Assembly (NCBI RefSeq): GCF_029626225.1
Contig: NZ_JARUBP010000001.1
Coordinates: 1,178,001 to 1,242,000 of the forward strand
DNA: 64,000 nucleotides
Reading direction: 5' to 3'
From: Asanoa sp. WMMD1127
GTDB lineage: Bacteria > Actinomycetota > Actinomycetes > Mycobacteriales > Micromonosporaceae
Shown here: positions 7,250-16,192 of the stretch, in pieces
Numbering within the stretch: the stretch's first letter is position 1
How the letters are laid out: every line of letters starts with the position of its first letter
The notes under the pieces: model-generated
What the model was told of the DNA's origin: nothing
The model's database searches: none
What the model saw: only the letters and a program-made list of their open reading frames with translations
Position numbers and translations under genes: made by a program

Positions 7250-9496
7250 TCAGGCGGTTCGGCGGAGGGGGTTTCGGCCGCGGTCTCCTCGTACCAGGGA
7301 TGCGATGTGCTCCCGCATCTCCTGACCGATCTCTCGCTTGATCGTCGAGGCCGGCCTTTCGCCGGTGACGTAGCCCTGCACGTGCCGGATCCCGATCCCG
7401 TAGATCTGCTCGAGAGTGATCGGCGAATCGTCCTCGACACCCTCGACGACGACACTGCGCGCGGCCGGGGCGTAGCCCATCTTCAGCGGGTGCCGGGCCA
7501 CGTCGGCCACCAGCGCCAGCTCCTGATGGGCCAGCGGGTGCCGCAGCAACGCCCTGTCGACCTTGATCTGGGTGAGCGGAAGCTCCGCCATGCGTGAGAC
7601 CGACGAATGGCCGACGCCGAAGTCGTCGACGGCGAACCGGATGTCGAGGCGGCCGGCGATCTCCACCAGCCGCTGGTGGAAGTAGGCCAGCGAGTCGTCG
7701 CCCCAGCTCTCGTAGATGCGTGGTGCGATCGGGTCCTGCTCCGAGATCTCCAGGGTGACCGCGCCCGGGCGCAGGCCGGCGCCGGCGATCGTCCGCTCGA
7801 TCGCATCCACATAGGAGTCGTCCAGCAGCGAGCGGACCGCGACGTTGATCGACACGGGGCGTGGCACGCCGGAGTCGCCGTGGCAGCGGCGGTGCGCGTC
7901 GTCGTACGCCTGGATCGCTTTGTGCAGGATGGCCTGATCGCGCTCCACCACGAACCGGTCGCCCCAGACGTGGGCGTGGCGGATCAGGTCGACGGGCGCG
8001 CGGGAGTCGGCGGGGTCGAGCCGGGCCAGCGCCTCGTAGCTGTGGATCTCGACGTTTCTGGCCAACCTGTCGATGGTGACGATCGGCTGGAAGACCATGG
8101 CGAACGAGCCCACCACCGCGCGGTAGAGCTCGTAGCAGCGGTCGTAGAGCCGCGACGGCAGGCGACCGAAGCTCGTCCGGAGCGCGGTGAGCACCTCGAT
8201 CTCGCCTTCTTCGACCGGCCCGCCGACGTTCGTACGCCAGATCGTCTCCAGGATCTTGACCAGCGGCTCACCGATCTCGAGGAGCGCCGGAGCGGGGTTG
8301 ACGACGACCAGTTCGAGCGAGGTCGCCGAGCCGTGGCGCAACGGCACACACAGCACCCGCCCCGCCGACGTGCCGTCCAGCACGCGACCCCGCAACGCCG
8401 ACGAGGCCGCGCCGCGCAGCAACTGGTGCAGGTCGTCCTCGTGGAAGTGCGTGGTCGCGGTGATCGTCTGGAACCCGGAGGTCGTGTATTCGAGCACCGC
8501 GGCGGCGTCCGCCTCCATCGCGGCGCGCAGCAGCTCGGTCTTGTCGTGCAGCGGCGGCGGCTGGCGACCGGCCGCGCCGAACGCGCCGGTGGTCGACGAG
8601 GCCGGGCCGCGGGCCGACGCGGCGCGCGGGTACACCCGGCTCAGCAGCTCGAGGATCGCGCCGGCGGCTCGTTCGAGAGGGTTCGCGAGCTCGACCACCC
8701 GCACGTCGGCCGGCAGCGGGTCCACCATGGACGCCGCGGCGCCGGCGGCGGCGAGCCCCGGCCGGGTGAGCACGGTCGTGGCGCCCCGGGACTGCACGAA
8801 CTGGCCCGGCGAGGGGTCGATGTCCTGCCCAACGACGTAGTCCGCCATGCGCGCGAAGGTCACGCGACCCTCGTCGTCCGCCGCGCGACCGCTGAGCGCG
8901 TCGATGATGTGTTTGGTCACGACACCATGGCCGAACGTCGCGGATTCTCGCGCGCTGCCATTTTTCGGTGAGGCCGTCAACACGCTGTGTTGTTTCGAAT
9001 GCCGCCCACCGATCGCCATCATCTCGATCTGCTCGGTGCGCGCCTCGAGGAACGATCCGGCGCGACAACAATCGAGTACGAGGAACGCGGCGCCGTTGAA
9101 CCGGTCGAGCACCTCATTGCGCAGGAAGGCCATTCGCAGACCCTCGTCCGGATGGGCGCGCAACGCGGCCCGGGGCAGATCCGGCGTCACCAGATAGTCG
9201 TCGGCCACTCCGTTCCAGTCCGCGGTCAGCGCATGGCCGGCGAAATAGATGAGGAGCGTGTCGGACCTGGTCGAGTCGACCGCGACCGTACGCAGCAGGC
9301 TGCGCAAACTCTGCGCGTCCGCCTCGGCGCCGACGCGGAGGTGGGCGTCCGCGGGCTCGAACGTGCCGGTGACGGAATCGGTCAGCAACCGGTGCAGGGC
9401 GCGCGCGTCGCTCTCGGCGTAGCGCAGGCTGGGCAGCGAAGCGTCGAGTCCGCAATCATCCACGCCGATGATTACGGCAACGCGTCGACCGCCCAT
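7250..9496 (-). CDS. Caspase-like peptidase fused to a c-di-GMP phosphodiesterase (EAL) domain
   Basis: 748 residues, no signal peptide. Residues 1-245 form a caspase/metacaspase p20-like domain. It starts RRVAVIIGVDD, with catalytic His88 in YFAGHA and Cys144 in LVLDCCRAGSF. Residues about 320-425 look like a GAF-type sensor (inference). Residues 465-720 are a complete EAL domain: EAL at 488-490, N551, E583/E586 in LEISE, D624-D625 in DDFG, K645 in IKVD, E685 in VEGVE and Q707 in QGY. These are the metal, base and substrate residues of active c-di-GMP phosphodiesterases, so activity is predicted. The ATG at 9496 has GGAGG eight bases upstream; a GTG at 9511 is an alternative. The gene stands alone. 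Confidence 0.9.
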   Translation of the reverse strand: MGGRRVAVIIGVDDCGLDASLPSLRYAESDARALHRLLTDSVTGTFEPADAHLRVGAEADAQSLRSLLRTVAVDSTRSDTLLIYFAGHALTADWNGVADDYLVTPDLPRAALRAHPDEGLRMAFLRNEVLDRFNGAAFLVLDCCRAGSFLEARTEQIEMMAIGGRHSKQHSVLTASPKNGSARESATFGHGVVTKHIIDALSGRAADDEGRVTFARMADYVVGQDIDPSPGQFVQSRGATTVLTRPGLAAAGAAASMVDPLPADVRVVELANPLERAAGAILELLSRVYPRAASARGPASSTTGAFGAAGRQPPPLHDKTELLRAAMEADAAAVLEYTTSGFQTITATTHFHEDDLHQLLRGAASSALRGRVLDGTSAGRVLCVPLRHGSATSLELVVVNPAPALLEIGEPLVKILETIWRTNVGGPVEEGEIEVLTALRTSFGRLPSRLYDRCYELYRAVVGSFAMVFQPIVTIDRLARNVEIHSYEALARLDPADSRAPVDLIRHAHVWGDRFVVERDQAILHKAIQAYDDAHRRCHGDSGVPRPVSINVAVRSLLDDSYVDAIERTIAGAGLRPGAVTLEISEQDPIAPRIYESWGDDSLAYFHQRLVEIAGRLDIRFAVDDFGVGHSSVSRMAELPLTQIKVDRALLRHPLAHQELALVADVARHPLKMGYAPAARSVVVEGVEDDSPITLEQIYGIGIRHVQGYVTGERPASTIKREIGQEMREHIASLVRGDRGRNPLRRTA

Positions 9497-9981
9497 GGGC
9501 ACCGCCTCCACGGCCGGCCATTCGACCTGGGCAGCAGTCGAATGGCGTCACGAGTATCAGCTATTTCCGTGCAGTTACGCGCCGTTTCTTTCTCGTTGCT
9601 CTCCGCGCCGGCCACCGTTTCCAATGGCCAGAGGACATCGTGCCGGAGACGCCGACACGAAAACAACTCAAGGCGATAGTGACGAGACGCCAGCAAGCGA
9701 TCTGCAACGTGGCGGACAACCAGTGCGACGGCGCGGTATGCCGGCTTTGGCCGGTTCGACGTGTCCTAAGTGCACGATAAGCGCGAGAAGCCGGCATCGC
9801 CGGACATTCGGGCCTTCGCAGATGCTGCCAACACCTCCGACCAGCCGTAACGGGATCGGGCCCGGCTATTCGGAGCGGATCCCGGACCGGATGGGTCGGT
9901 GACGGCAACCCGACTCCGCCCCATCCGAGGCCGCTGTCTGAGCCGAAGTCCTCGCGCAGGCACCCTGACGGGAGGACAGAG
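9497..9981. other. 485-base intergenic region between divergent genes
   Basis: No credible gene. The reading frames here are short, overlap the flanking genes on the wrong strand, and lack ribosome sites or recognisable protein. Composition is visibly less GC-rich than the genes. It contains a 10-bp inverted repeat (ATGCCGGCTT 9738-9747 / AAGCCGGCAT 9788-9797) and, near the right end, a SigK-like promoter for the DUF4331 operon. The promoter of the caspase-EAL gene must also lie here, but I cannot place it. Confidence 0.6.
9921..9948 (+). promoter_or_regulatory. Candidate SigK-type promoter of the DUF4331-sigK-rskA operon
   Basis: CCATCC (9921-9926), 16 bases, CCGAAG (9943-9948). This matches five of six -10 bases and all -35 bases of the mycobacterial SigK promoter as I remember it (CCATCC, 16-17 bases, CCGAAT). 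The transcript would start near 9955, leaving a short leader with GGGAGGACAG before the ATG at 9982. Since the operon encodes its own SigK-like factor, this predicts autoregulation. Confidence 0.6.
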
Positions 9982-11589
9982 ATGACCAGGAAACCCCGCG
10001 CGGTTCTCGCGGCACTCGCCGTGACCGGGATCGCGCTGGCCACGCTCGGGCCGCAGTCGTCGGTGGCGTCCAGTCACCGCGAGGCGCCGCTGATCGCCAG
10101 CGACCCAGCCGCCGACAACACCGACCTGTACGCCTTCGTGAGCCCCGAGCGGCCCGACTACGTGACGCTGATCGCCAACTGGATCCCGTTCGAGGAGCCC
10201 AACGGCGGACCGAACTTCTATCCGTTCGCGACCGACGCGGCGTACAACATCAATGTCGACAACGACGGCGACGCGCGCGCGGACGCCGTGTTCCGCTACA
10301 CGTTCCGCAGCATCGACAAGCGGCGCGGCTCCACGTTCCTCTACAACAACGGGCCGGTCGACTCCTTCGACGACCCGAACCTGTTGTTCAAGCAGACCTA
10401 CACGCTCGAGACGTCGTTCGACGGCGGCCCGTTCCGCACCAGGATCAGCGCCGCGCCCGTCGCGCCGTCGCGGATCGGCAACGCCTCGATGCCGGACTAC
10501 CAGAGGCTCCGCGACGAGGCCACGGTCCAGCTGCCGGGCGGCTGGAAGCTGTTCGCCGGCCAGGCCGACGACCCCTTCTTCCTCGACCTGCGGGTGTTCG
10601 ACCTGCTCTACGGCGGCGACCTGAGCGAGACCGGGCAGGACACCCTGGCCGGCTACAACGTCAACACGATCGCGCTGCAGGTGCCGTTCAAGGACGTGGC
10701 GCTGCGCGGCGACGCCAACCGCAACCCGGTCATCGGCGTCTGGACCACCACCGATCGAGCCAAGGTACGGGTGACCGGCCAGAGCACCAACGGCATCCGG
10801 GGCGAGCGCGTGCAGGTCTCGCGGCTCGGCAACCCACTGGTCAACGAGGTCGTCGTGCCGGCGAACCTCAAGGACGCCTTCAACTCCATCTCGCCCGACA
10901 AGGACGCCGGCATCCCGGCCGTCGTCAAGCGGGTCACCGACCCCGAGCTACCGAAGCTGATCGAGGCGATCTACGGCGTGCCCGCCCCGAAGACGCCACG
11001 CAACGACCTGGTCGAGATCTTCCTGACCGGCATCACCACCAAGGCGGACGGCCCGATCAAGGCCGACCTGAACTCGCAGCTCAACAACAAGGACGTCAAC
11101 CCGAGGCGGTTCCGGCCCGCCGAGATGCTCCGGCTCAACCTCGGCGTGCCCGTGGCCGACCAGCCCGACCGGCTCGGCGTGCTCGGCGGCGACCTGCAGG
11201 GCTTCCCGAACGGGCGGCGCCTGACCGACGACGCGGTCGACATCTCGATCCAGGCGGTCGAGGGCGCGGCGCAGACCGGCCAGCTCGTCGACGCGCTCGC
11301 CGCGGGCGACAAGGTGGACGCCAACGACAATCAGTTCGGCGACCAGTTCCCGTACGTGGCACTGCCCAACGTGGATGCGGTGAACGGCGGCCGAAGCAGC
11401 GTGGCCGTCAGCCCTGACACCACCGATGTCGACTCGCCGGCGCCGCGGCTCTCACCGGCCGCCGCGGCCGCGTCGGACGACGGAATGGGCAACGGGTCGG
11501 TGCTGCTGGTCGCGGTCATCGGCACGCTGCTGCTGGCGCTGGTCCTCGTGACCTGGTGGTTCCGCCGGCGACGGCCGGAAGCCAGCTAG
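9982..11589 (+). CDS. DUF4331 domain surface protein
   Basis: 535 residues. A signal peptide (residues 1-30) is followed directly by SSHREAPLIASDPAADNTDLYAFVSPE, the hallmark start of DUF4331 proteins. The large domain runs to about residue 470. A Pro/Ala/Ser spacer, one membrane helix (SVLLVAVIGTLLLALVLVTWWF) and a basic tail RRRRPEAS follow, so it should be anchored outside the membrane. The domain has no established biochemical function. It is the first gene of a five-gene operon that includes a metal transporter and a sigma/anti-sigma pair. A role in metal or stress physiology at the surface is inferred. Good ribosome site GGGAGGA. Confidence 0.9.
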   Translation: MTRKPRAVLAALAVTGIALATLGPQSSVASSHREAPLIASDPAADNTDLYAFVSPERPDYVTLIANWIPFEEPNGGPNFYPFATDAAYNINVDNDGDARADAVFRYTFRSIDKRRGSTFLYNNGPVDSFDDPNLLFKQTYTLETSFDGGPFRTRISAAPVAPSRIGNASMPDYQRLRDEATVQLPGGWKLFAGQADDPFFLDLRVFDLLYGGDLSETGQDTLAGYNVNTIALQVPFKDVALRGDANRNPVIGVWTTTDRAKVRVTGQSTNGIRGERVQVSRLGNPLVNEVVVPANLKDAFNSISPDKDAGIPAVVKRVTDPELPKLIEAIYGVPAPKTPRNDLVEIFLTGITTKADGPIKADLNSQLNNKDVNPRRFRPAEMLRLNLGVPVADQPDRLGVLGGDLQGFPNGRRLTDDAVDISIQAVEGAAQTGQLVDALAAGDKVDANDNQFGDQFPYVALPNVDAVNGGRSSVAVSPDTTDVDSPAPRLSPAAAAASDDGMGNGSVLLVAVIGTLLLALVLVTWWFRRRRPEAS

Positions 11590-11653
11590 TGCCGTCCAGG
11601 GGCGCGTCCCGCCGTGGGGCGCGCCCCGCTCCTCCGCGTGGAAGGAACCCGAC

Positions 11654-12958
11654 ATGCGTCATCCTCTTCGGACACTCGCGGTGGTCGCCGTCGCCACCGT
11701 CGCGCTGCTCGGCCTCGGCGCGGTGGTGGGCTTCCGATCACCCGCTCAGGCGCCGCAGCCCGCGGCCGTCCAGGTCATGCCGGACCGGCTGGCCCCCGCC
11801 ATCACCCGTGCCCAGGACCGGCTGCGCGCGCTGCCACGGGACCACGGAACGTGGGCCGCGCTCGGGCTCGCGTACGTCGAGCAGGCCCGGGTGACCGCCG
11901 ACCCCAGCCTCTATCCCAAGGCGGAAGGCGCGCTGGAGCGGTCGTTGGCGGTGCGGCCCAAGGAGAACTCCGCCGCGCTGGTCGGCATGGGCGCCCTGGC
12001 CAACGCCCGTCACGAGTTCGCGGCCGCCCGGCGGTTCGCGACCGACGCGCTGCGGGCCAACCCCTACGACGCCGACGCGTACGCGGTGCTGGCCGACGCG
12101 CACACCCAGCTCGGCGAGCCCGCGGCGGCGACGAGCGCGATCCAGCGGATGCTCGACCTGCGACCCGGGCTTGCCGCGTACGCCCGCGCCTCCTATGACC
12201 TCGAACAGCGCGGCCAGGTGGCCGAGGCGACCGCGCTGATGCGGCGGGCACTGGACGCCGCCGCCGACCCGGCCGACATCGCGTTCTGCCGCAACCAGCT
12301 CGGCGACCTCGCCTGGTCCGCCGGCGACGTGCCGGGTGCGGCGGCCGAGTACGCGGCCGGCGTCGAGGCCGATCCGTCCTATCTGGCGCTGCTGCGTGGC
12401 CGCGCCCGGGTCGCCGCCGCCCGCGGTGACCTGGCCGCCGCGGTCACCGACGCCGGCACGGTCGCCGCCCGCACGCCGACGCCCGACACCCTGCTCGAGT
12501 ACGCCGCACTGCTCCGGCTCGCCGCTCGGCCCACCGAAGCGGAGCGGCAGCTGGCCCTGGCCGAGGCGGCGCACACGCTGTTCGTCGCCAACGGCGGGCG
12601 CGACGACCTGACCGGCGCGCAGCTCGCTCTGGCCCGGGGCGACGCCGCGACCGCGGTGCGGCTGGCGACGGCGGAATGGCGGCGACGGCCGTTCGCGGAC
12701 GTGGCCGACGTGCTGGGCTGGTCGCTGCACACGGCCGGCCGGGACGACGAGGCGCTGCCGCTGCTGCGGAAGGCGGTCGCCGCGTCGCCACGGCACGCCG
12801 GTTACGCGTACCACCTCGGAATGACGCTCCTGTCGACCGGTGACGTGGCCGGCGCACGGGAGGCGCTCCGCCGGGTGCGCACGGCCAACCCCTATTTCTC
12901 GCCCATCGACGGGCCGACGGCGGCCCGGGCACTGTCCGCATTGGAGGCGTTGTCGTGA
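11654..12958 (+). CDS. Membrane-anchored tetratricopeptide repeat protein
   Basis: 434 residues. An N-terminal membrane helix (LAVVAVATVALLGLGAVVGF, about residues 8-27) is followed by repeated helical pairs of TPR type. Clear examples are TWAALGLAYVEQARV, ALVGMGALANARHEFAAARR, AYAVLADAHTQLGEPAAA and YAYHLGMTLLSTGDVAGAREAL. It is therefore an extracytoplasmic protein-interaction scaffold with no catalytic motif. Its stop overlaps the next start (GTGA), so it is translationally coupled to the NicO transporter gene and may assemble with it or with the DUF4331 protein. Ribosome site GGAAGG. Confidence 0.85.
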   Translation: MRHPLRTLAVVAVATVALLGLGAVVGFRSPAQAPQPAAVQVMPDRLAPAITRAQDRLRALPRDHGTWAALGLAYVEQARVTADPSLYPKAEGALERSLAVRPKENSAALVGMGALANARHEFAAARRFATDALRANPYDADAYAVLADAHTQLGEPAAATSAIQRMLDLRPGLAAYARASYDLEQRGQVAEATALMRRALDAAADPADIAFCRNQLGDLAWSAGDVPGAAAEYAAGVEADPSYLALLRGRARVAAARGDLAAAVTDAGTVAARTPTPDTLLEYAALLRLAARPTEAERQLALAEAAHTLFVANGGRDDLTGAQLALARGDAATAVRLATAEWRRRPFADVADVLGWSLHTAGRDDEALPLLRKAVAASPRHAGYAYHLGMTLLSTGDVAGAREALRRVRTANPYFSPIDGPTAARALSALEALS

Positions 12959-14301
12959 GACGGGCACTGGTTGTGTTGGGTCTGGCCCTGTGCGGGTTCC
13001 TCGTGCTGCCGGTCGCGCCGGCCGCCGCGCATCCGTTGGGCAACTTCTCGGTCAACCGGTACGCCGGGCTGACGCTGCATCCCTACCGGGTCGACGCGGT
13101 CGTGGTGGCCGACGTGGCCGAGCTGCCGACGCTGCAGGATCCGGCGCCGTCGTGCGCTGAGGCTGCCGGGGCGCTGACGGTCTCCGTGGCCCGCAGCCGT
13201 CTGGAGTGGACCGTTGACTCATCGTCTTTGGCGCTCACCGACGGGGCCGGCGGGTTGAAGACAAGCCGGCTCGAGTGCCGGCTGACCGCGCCGGCTGCGT
13301 TGGGTGCGGGTCCGGCGGCGGTCACTGTGGACAACGGCTTCCGGGCCGACCGGATCGGGTGGCGGGAGCTGGCGGCGACGGGCATCGGGGTGCGGCTCGA
13401 CGGGTCCTCCGTGCCGGGGGCGACGATCAGTGACGAGTTGCGGCGGTACCCGGACGATCTGCTGTCGTCGCCGCCGGACGTACGCTCGGCGTCGTTCACC
13501 GCCGTGCCGGATCGCGCGGCCGCCGCGGCCGCCGCGGCGCCGGCACGCGCTTCGGGCGCCGGGTTGGCCGGGCCGCTGGCCGGTGCCGAGCGGTGGCTGG
13601 ACTCGGTCGTCGGCGGCGCGCGACTCACCCCGCTCGTCGGGTTGCTGGCCGTGCTGCTGGCGCTGGTGCTCGGCGCGGCGCACGCGGCGCTGCCGGGGCA
13701 CGGCAAGACGGTGATGGCGGCGTACCTGGCCGGCCGGGCCGGTCGGCCGCGCGACGCCGTGGCCGTGGGTGCGACGGTGACGCTGACGCACACCGGCGGG
13801 GTGATCGCGCTCGGGTTGTTGCTGACCACGTTTGCGGGCGTCGCCGGTGAGTCGGTGTTGGGCTGGCTCGGGGTGGCGAGCGGGGTGCTGGTGGCGGCGA
13901 TCGGATTGGGCGCGCTGCTGTCGGCGCTGCGCCGGCGGCGGGCGCACCACCACGCGCATGCCCACGGGCATGAACACAGCCACGGCCCCGGTCGGTGGGG
14001 CATCGCGGGCCTCGGCGTCGCTGGCGGCCTGGTGCCCAGCCCGTCGGCGCTCGTCGTGCTGCTGGGCGCGATCGCGCTGGGCCGCACCGCGTTCGGGATC
14101 CTCCTGGTCTTCGCCTATGGCCTGGGGATGGCCGCCACCTTGACGGCCGCGGGCCTGTTGTTGATCCGGGTGCGGGACCGGTTCGCCGGCCGGCTGCGGT
14201 TGCTGGAGCGGTGGCGCCGGGCCTGGCCGCCGGCGACCGCCGCGCTGATCGTCGTCGTGGGGCTCGGCCTGGCCGGACGCGCGTTATCCACAATCGCCTG
14301 A
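12955..14301 (+). CDS. NicO-family nickel/cobalt-type transporter with extracellular N-domain
   Basis: 448 residues. A signal peptide ends at AAAHPLGNFSVN, so the mature protein would begin with a histidine, which could bind metal. Residues to about 210 form a beta-rich outer domain. The C-terminal half has six or so membrane helices with the NicO signatures HAALPGHGKTVMAAYLAGRAG and VTLTHTGGVIALG. A histidine-rich loop (HHHAHAHGHEHSHG, near residue 325-340) also fits metal handling. Substrate (Ni, Co or another divalent ion) and direction are not certain. GTG start overlaps the TPR gene stop. Confidence 0.85.
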   Translation: MRRALVVLGLALCGFLVLPVAPAAAHPLGNFSVNRYAGLTLHPYRVDAVVVADVAELPTLQDPAPSCAEAAGALTVSVARSRLEWTVDSSSLALTDGAGGLKTSRLECRLTAPAALGAGPAAVTVDNGFRADRIGWRELAATGIGVRLDGSSVPGATISDELRRYPDDLLSSPPDVRSASFTAVPDRAAAAAAAAPARASGAGLAGPLAGAERWLDSVVGGARLTPLVGLLAVLLALVLGAAHAALPGHGKTVMAAYLAGRAGRPRDAVAVGATVTLTHTGGVIALGLLLTTFAGVAGESVLGWLGVASGVLVAAIGLGALLSALRRRRAHHHAHAHGHEHSHGPGRWGIAGLGVAGGLVPSPSALVVLLGAIALGRTAFGILLVFAYGLGMAATLTAAGLLLIRVRDRFAGRLRLLERWRRAWPPATAALIVVVGLGLAGRALSTIA

Positions 14302-14378
14302 ACGGGGTGGCGACCATGACCGCGAGCGCGGAATCATTCCCCCGCAGGACGCACAACCGGCACCGGCGAGGAGGTCTC

Positions 14379-14993
14379 ATGCGCGAGCACGGCGATCCGC
14401 CGCGCGACCGGCTGACCGCGGTCGAGACCCCGACCGACGAGCGGTCGGTGGCCGACCGGCTGCTGGTCGCGGTCGGCCGGGGCGACGAGGCGGCCTTCCG
14501 GCAGCTCTACGAGCTGGTCGCGGCCCGGGTGTTCGGGCTGGCCCGGCAGGTGCTGCGCGACCCGGCGCAGGCGGAAGAGGTGGCGCAGGAGGTGCTGGTC
14601 GAGGTGTGGCGCACGGCCGCGCGGTTCGAGCCGGCGCGCGGCTCGGCGACCGCGTGGGTGTTCACCATCGCGCACCGGCGGGCGGTCGACCGGGTGCGCT
14701 CCGAGCAGGCGGCCAGCGACCGCGTGCAGAAGGCGGGCTCGTGGTCGGCGCAGACGCCTTACGACGAGGTGTCGGGCGAGGTCGAGGAACGGCTCGAGCG
14801 GCAACAGGTGCGGCGCTGCCTCGACGACCTCACCTCGCTACAACGCGAGTCGATCACGCTGGCCTACTACGGCGGCCGAAGCTATCGCGAGGTGGCCCAG
14901 CTGCTCGACGTCAGCCTGCCCACCATCAAGACGCGCATGCGCGACGGCCTGATCCGCCTGCGCGACTGCCTGGGTGTGGAGGTGCCGACATGA
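14379..14993 (+). CDS. sigK: SigK-like ECF RNA polymerase sigma factor
   Basis: 204 residues. Region 2 (residues about 30-95) contains FRQLYELVAARVFGLARQVLRDPAQAEEVAQEVLVEVW and TAWVFTIAHRRAVDRVRSEQAAS. Region 4 contains LTSLQRESITLAYYGGRSYREVAQLLDVSLPTIKTRMRDGLIRL. The sequence and the RskA-type partner place it in the SigK group. ATG at 14379 has GGAGG five bases upstream; an upstream ATG at 14316 has only a weak site. It overlaps the anti-sigma gene by ATGA, so the two are made together. Predicted to transcribe its own operon from the promoter at 9921-9948. Confidence 0.88.
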   Translation: MREHGDPPRDRLTAVETPTDERSVADRLLVAVGRGDEAAFRQLYELVAARVFGLARQVLRDPAQAEEVAQEVLVEVWRTAARFEPARGSATAWVFTIAHRRAVDRVRSEQAASDRVQKAGSWSAQTPYDEVSGEVEERLERQQVRRCLDDLTSLQRESITLAYYGGRSYREVAQLLDVSLPTIKTRMRDGLIRLRDCLGVEVPT

Positions 14994-15712
14994 GCGGCGA
15001 AGACGTGCACGCGCTGTCCGGCGCCTACGTGCTCGACGGGCTGACCGACATCGAGCGCGCCGCGTTCCGCCGCCACCTGGCCAGCTGCGCGACGTGCGCG
15101 ATCGAGGTCGCCGAGCTCCAGGAGACGGCGGCCCGCCTGGCCGACGGCGCCTGGTCGGTTCCGCCGCCCGCACTCCGCGACAAGGTCTTCGCCGAAGTCT
15201 CCCGCACCCGCCAGGAGGCGCCGATCCCGGCCAAACCGGTCGCCCGCCCCCAACGCTCGCGCCGCCTGGTCACCGCGGCGGCGGCCGTGCTCCTGGCCGC
15301 GGCGGCCGCGACCGGCACGTTCGCGGTCCAGGAACGCCGCCTCGACGAGCAACGCGTCCAGGCCCAGGCCGAGTCGGCCCGCATCACCGAGGTCCTCGCC
15401 GCCCCCGACGCCGTGCTCCGCTCGGCCACCCTGACCAGCGGGGGCCGTCTGACCGCGGTCACCTCGGCCACGCGGGACGAGACCGTCCTGACCCTCACCG
15501 CCGACCGCCCGGCCGGCGCGGACCGCACCTACCAGCTGTGGATGCTCGACGGCACGACCGCCACCAACGCCGGCGTGCTCGCACCCGACGTCACGACCAC
15601 CACCCAACTGATCTCGGGCACAGCGGCGGCGGACGGCTTCGCGGTGAGCATCGAACCCGCCGGCGGCTCCCCCACCCCCACCCAACCCGTCGGGCAGGTG
15701 ACGGTGGCCTGA
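14990..15712 (+). CDS. rskA: RskA-like membrane anti-sigma factor
   Basis: 240 residues. The cytoplasmic N-terminus binds the sigma factor (ALSGAYVLDGLTDIERAAFRRHL then H-x3-C-x2-C in HLASCATC, residues about 27-34). A membrane helix lies at about residues 91-109 (LVTAAAAVLLAAAAATGTF). The outer domain carries the RskA signature TYQLWMLDGTTATNAGVL. Such proteins hold SigK inactive until regulated proteolysis. Overlap with sigK ensures balanced synthesis. The operon appears to end here. Confidence 0.88.
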   Translation: MSGEDVHALSGAYVLDGLTDIERAAFRRHLASCATCAIEVAELQETAARLADGAWSVPPPALRDKVFAEVSRTRQEAPIPAKPVARPQRSRRLVTAAAAVLLAAAAATGTFAVQERRLDEQRVQAQAESARITEVLAAPDAVLRSATLTSGGRLTAVTSATRDETVLTLTADRPAGADRTYQLWMLDGTTATNAGVLAPDVTTTTQLISGTAAADGFAVSIEPAGGSPTPTQPVGQVTVA

Positions 15713-15730
15713 GACGTCTATTGCGCGATC

Positions 15731-16171
15731 ATGCAGAGCATGACCGAACGCAGCCGCCCCCGCGCCGTGCTGGTCGACGTCGACGGCACGCTCGCCATCC
15801 GTGGCAAGCGCTCGCCCTACGACTGGACCCGCGTCGGCGAGGACCAGCCCAACCCCGCCGTGGTTGAGCTCGTCCAGACCATCGCCGCCGCGGGCCGCCA
15901 CCGCATCGTCGTGATCTCCGGCCGCAAGGAACAGTCACGCCGCCAAACGGAGATGTGGCTCGACGCCCAGGGCATCGACTGGGTCGACCTCTACCTCCGC
16001 GCCGACCACGACGACCGCCCAGACCACCAGACGAAAGCGGACCTCTACCGCCGCTTCGTCGCACCCCGCTACGAGGTCGCCTTCGTCATCGACGACCGCG
16101 CCGCCGTCGTCCGCATGTGGCGCAACACCTTCCACCTGACGGTCTGCCAGGTAGCCGACGGAAACTTCTAA
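15731..16171 (+). CDS. HAD phosphatase, polynucleotide-kinase 3'-phosphatase-like
   Basis: 146 residues, the length of a stand-alone PNKP phosphatase domain. HAD motif I is VLVDVDGTLA (Asp16/Asp18), motif II is the serine in VVISGRK, and motif IV is the acidic pair in FVIDDRAAVVRMWR. The C-terminal part resembles the phosphatase half of T4 polynucleotide kinase, so a DNA/RNA 3'-end or related phosphate monoester substrate is likely. No kinase domain is attached. The start is uncertain: ATG at 15731 or 15740, neither with a ribosome site, so the transcript may be leaderless. It lies 18 bases after rskA. Confidence 0.8.
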   Translation: MQSMTERSRPRAVLVDVDGTLAIRGKRSPYDWTRVGEDQPNPAVVELVQTIAAAGRHRIVVISGRKEQSRRQTEMWLDAQGIDWVDLYLRADHDDRPDHQTKADLYRRFVAPRYEVAFVIDDRAAVVRMWRNTFHLTVCQVADGNF

Positions 16172-16192
16172 GACCGATCCGGACTCGGGTCC

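Noticed and set aside
9561-10043. Minus-strand frame across the gap and the DUF4331 start
   Set aside because: No ribosome site, no recognisable domain, and it overlaps the signal peptide region of a certain gene on the other strand.
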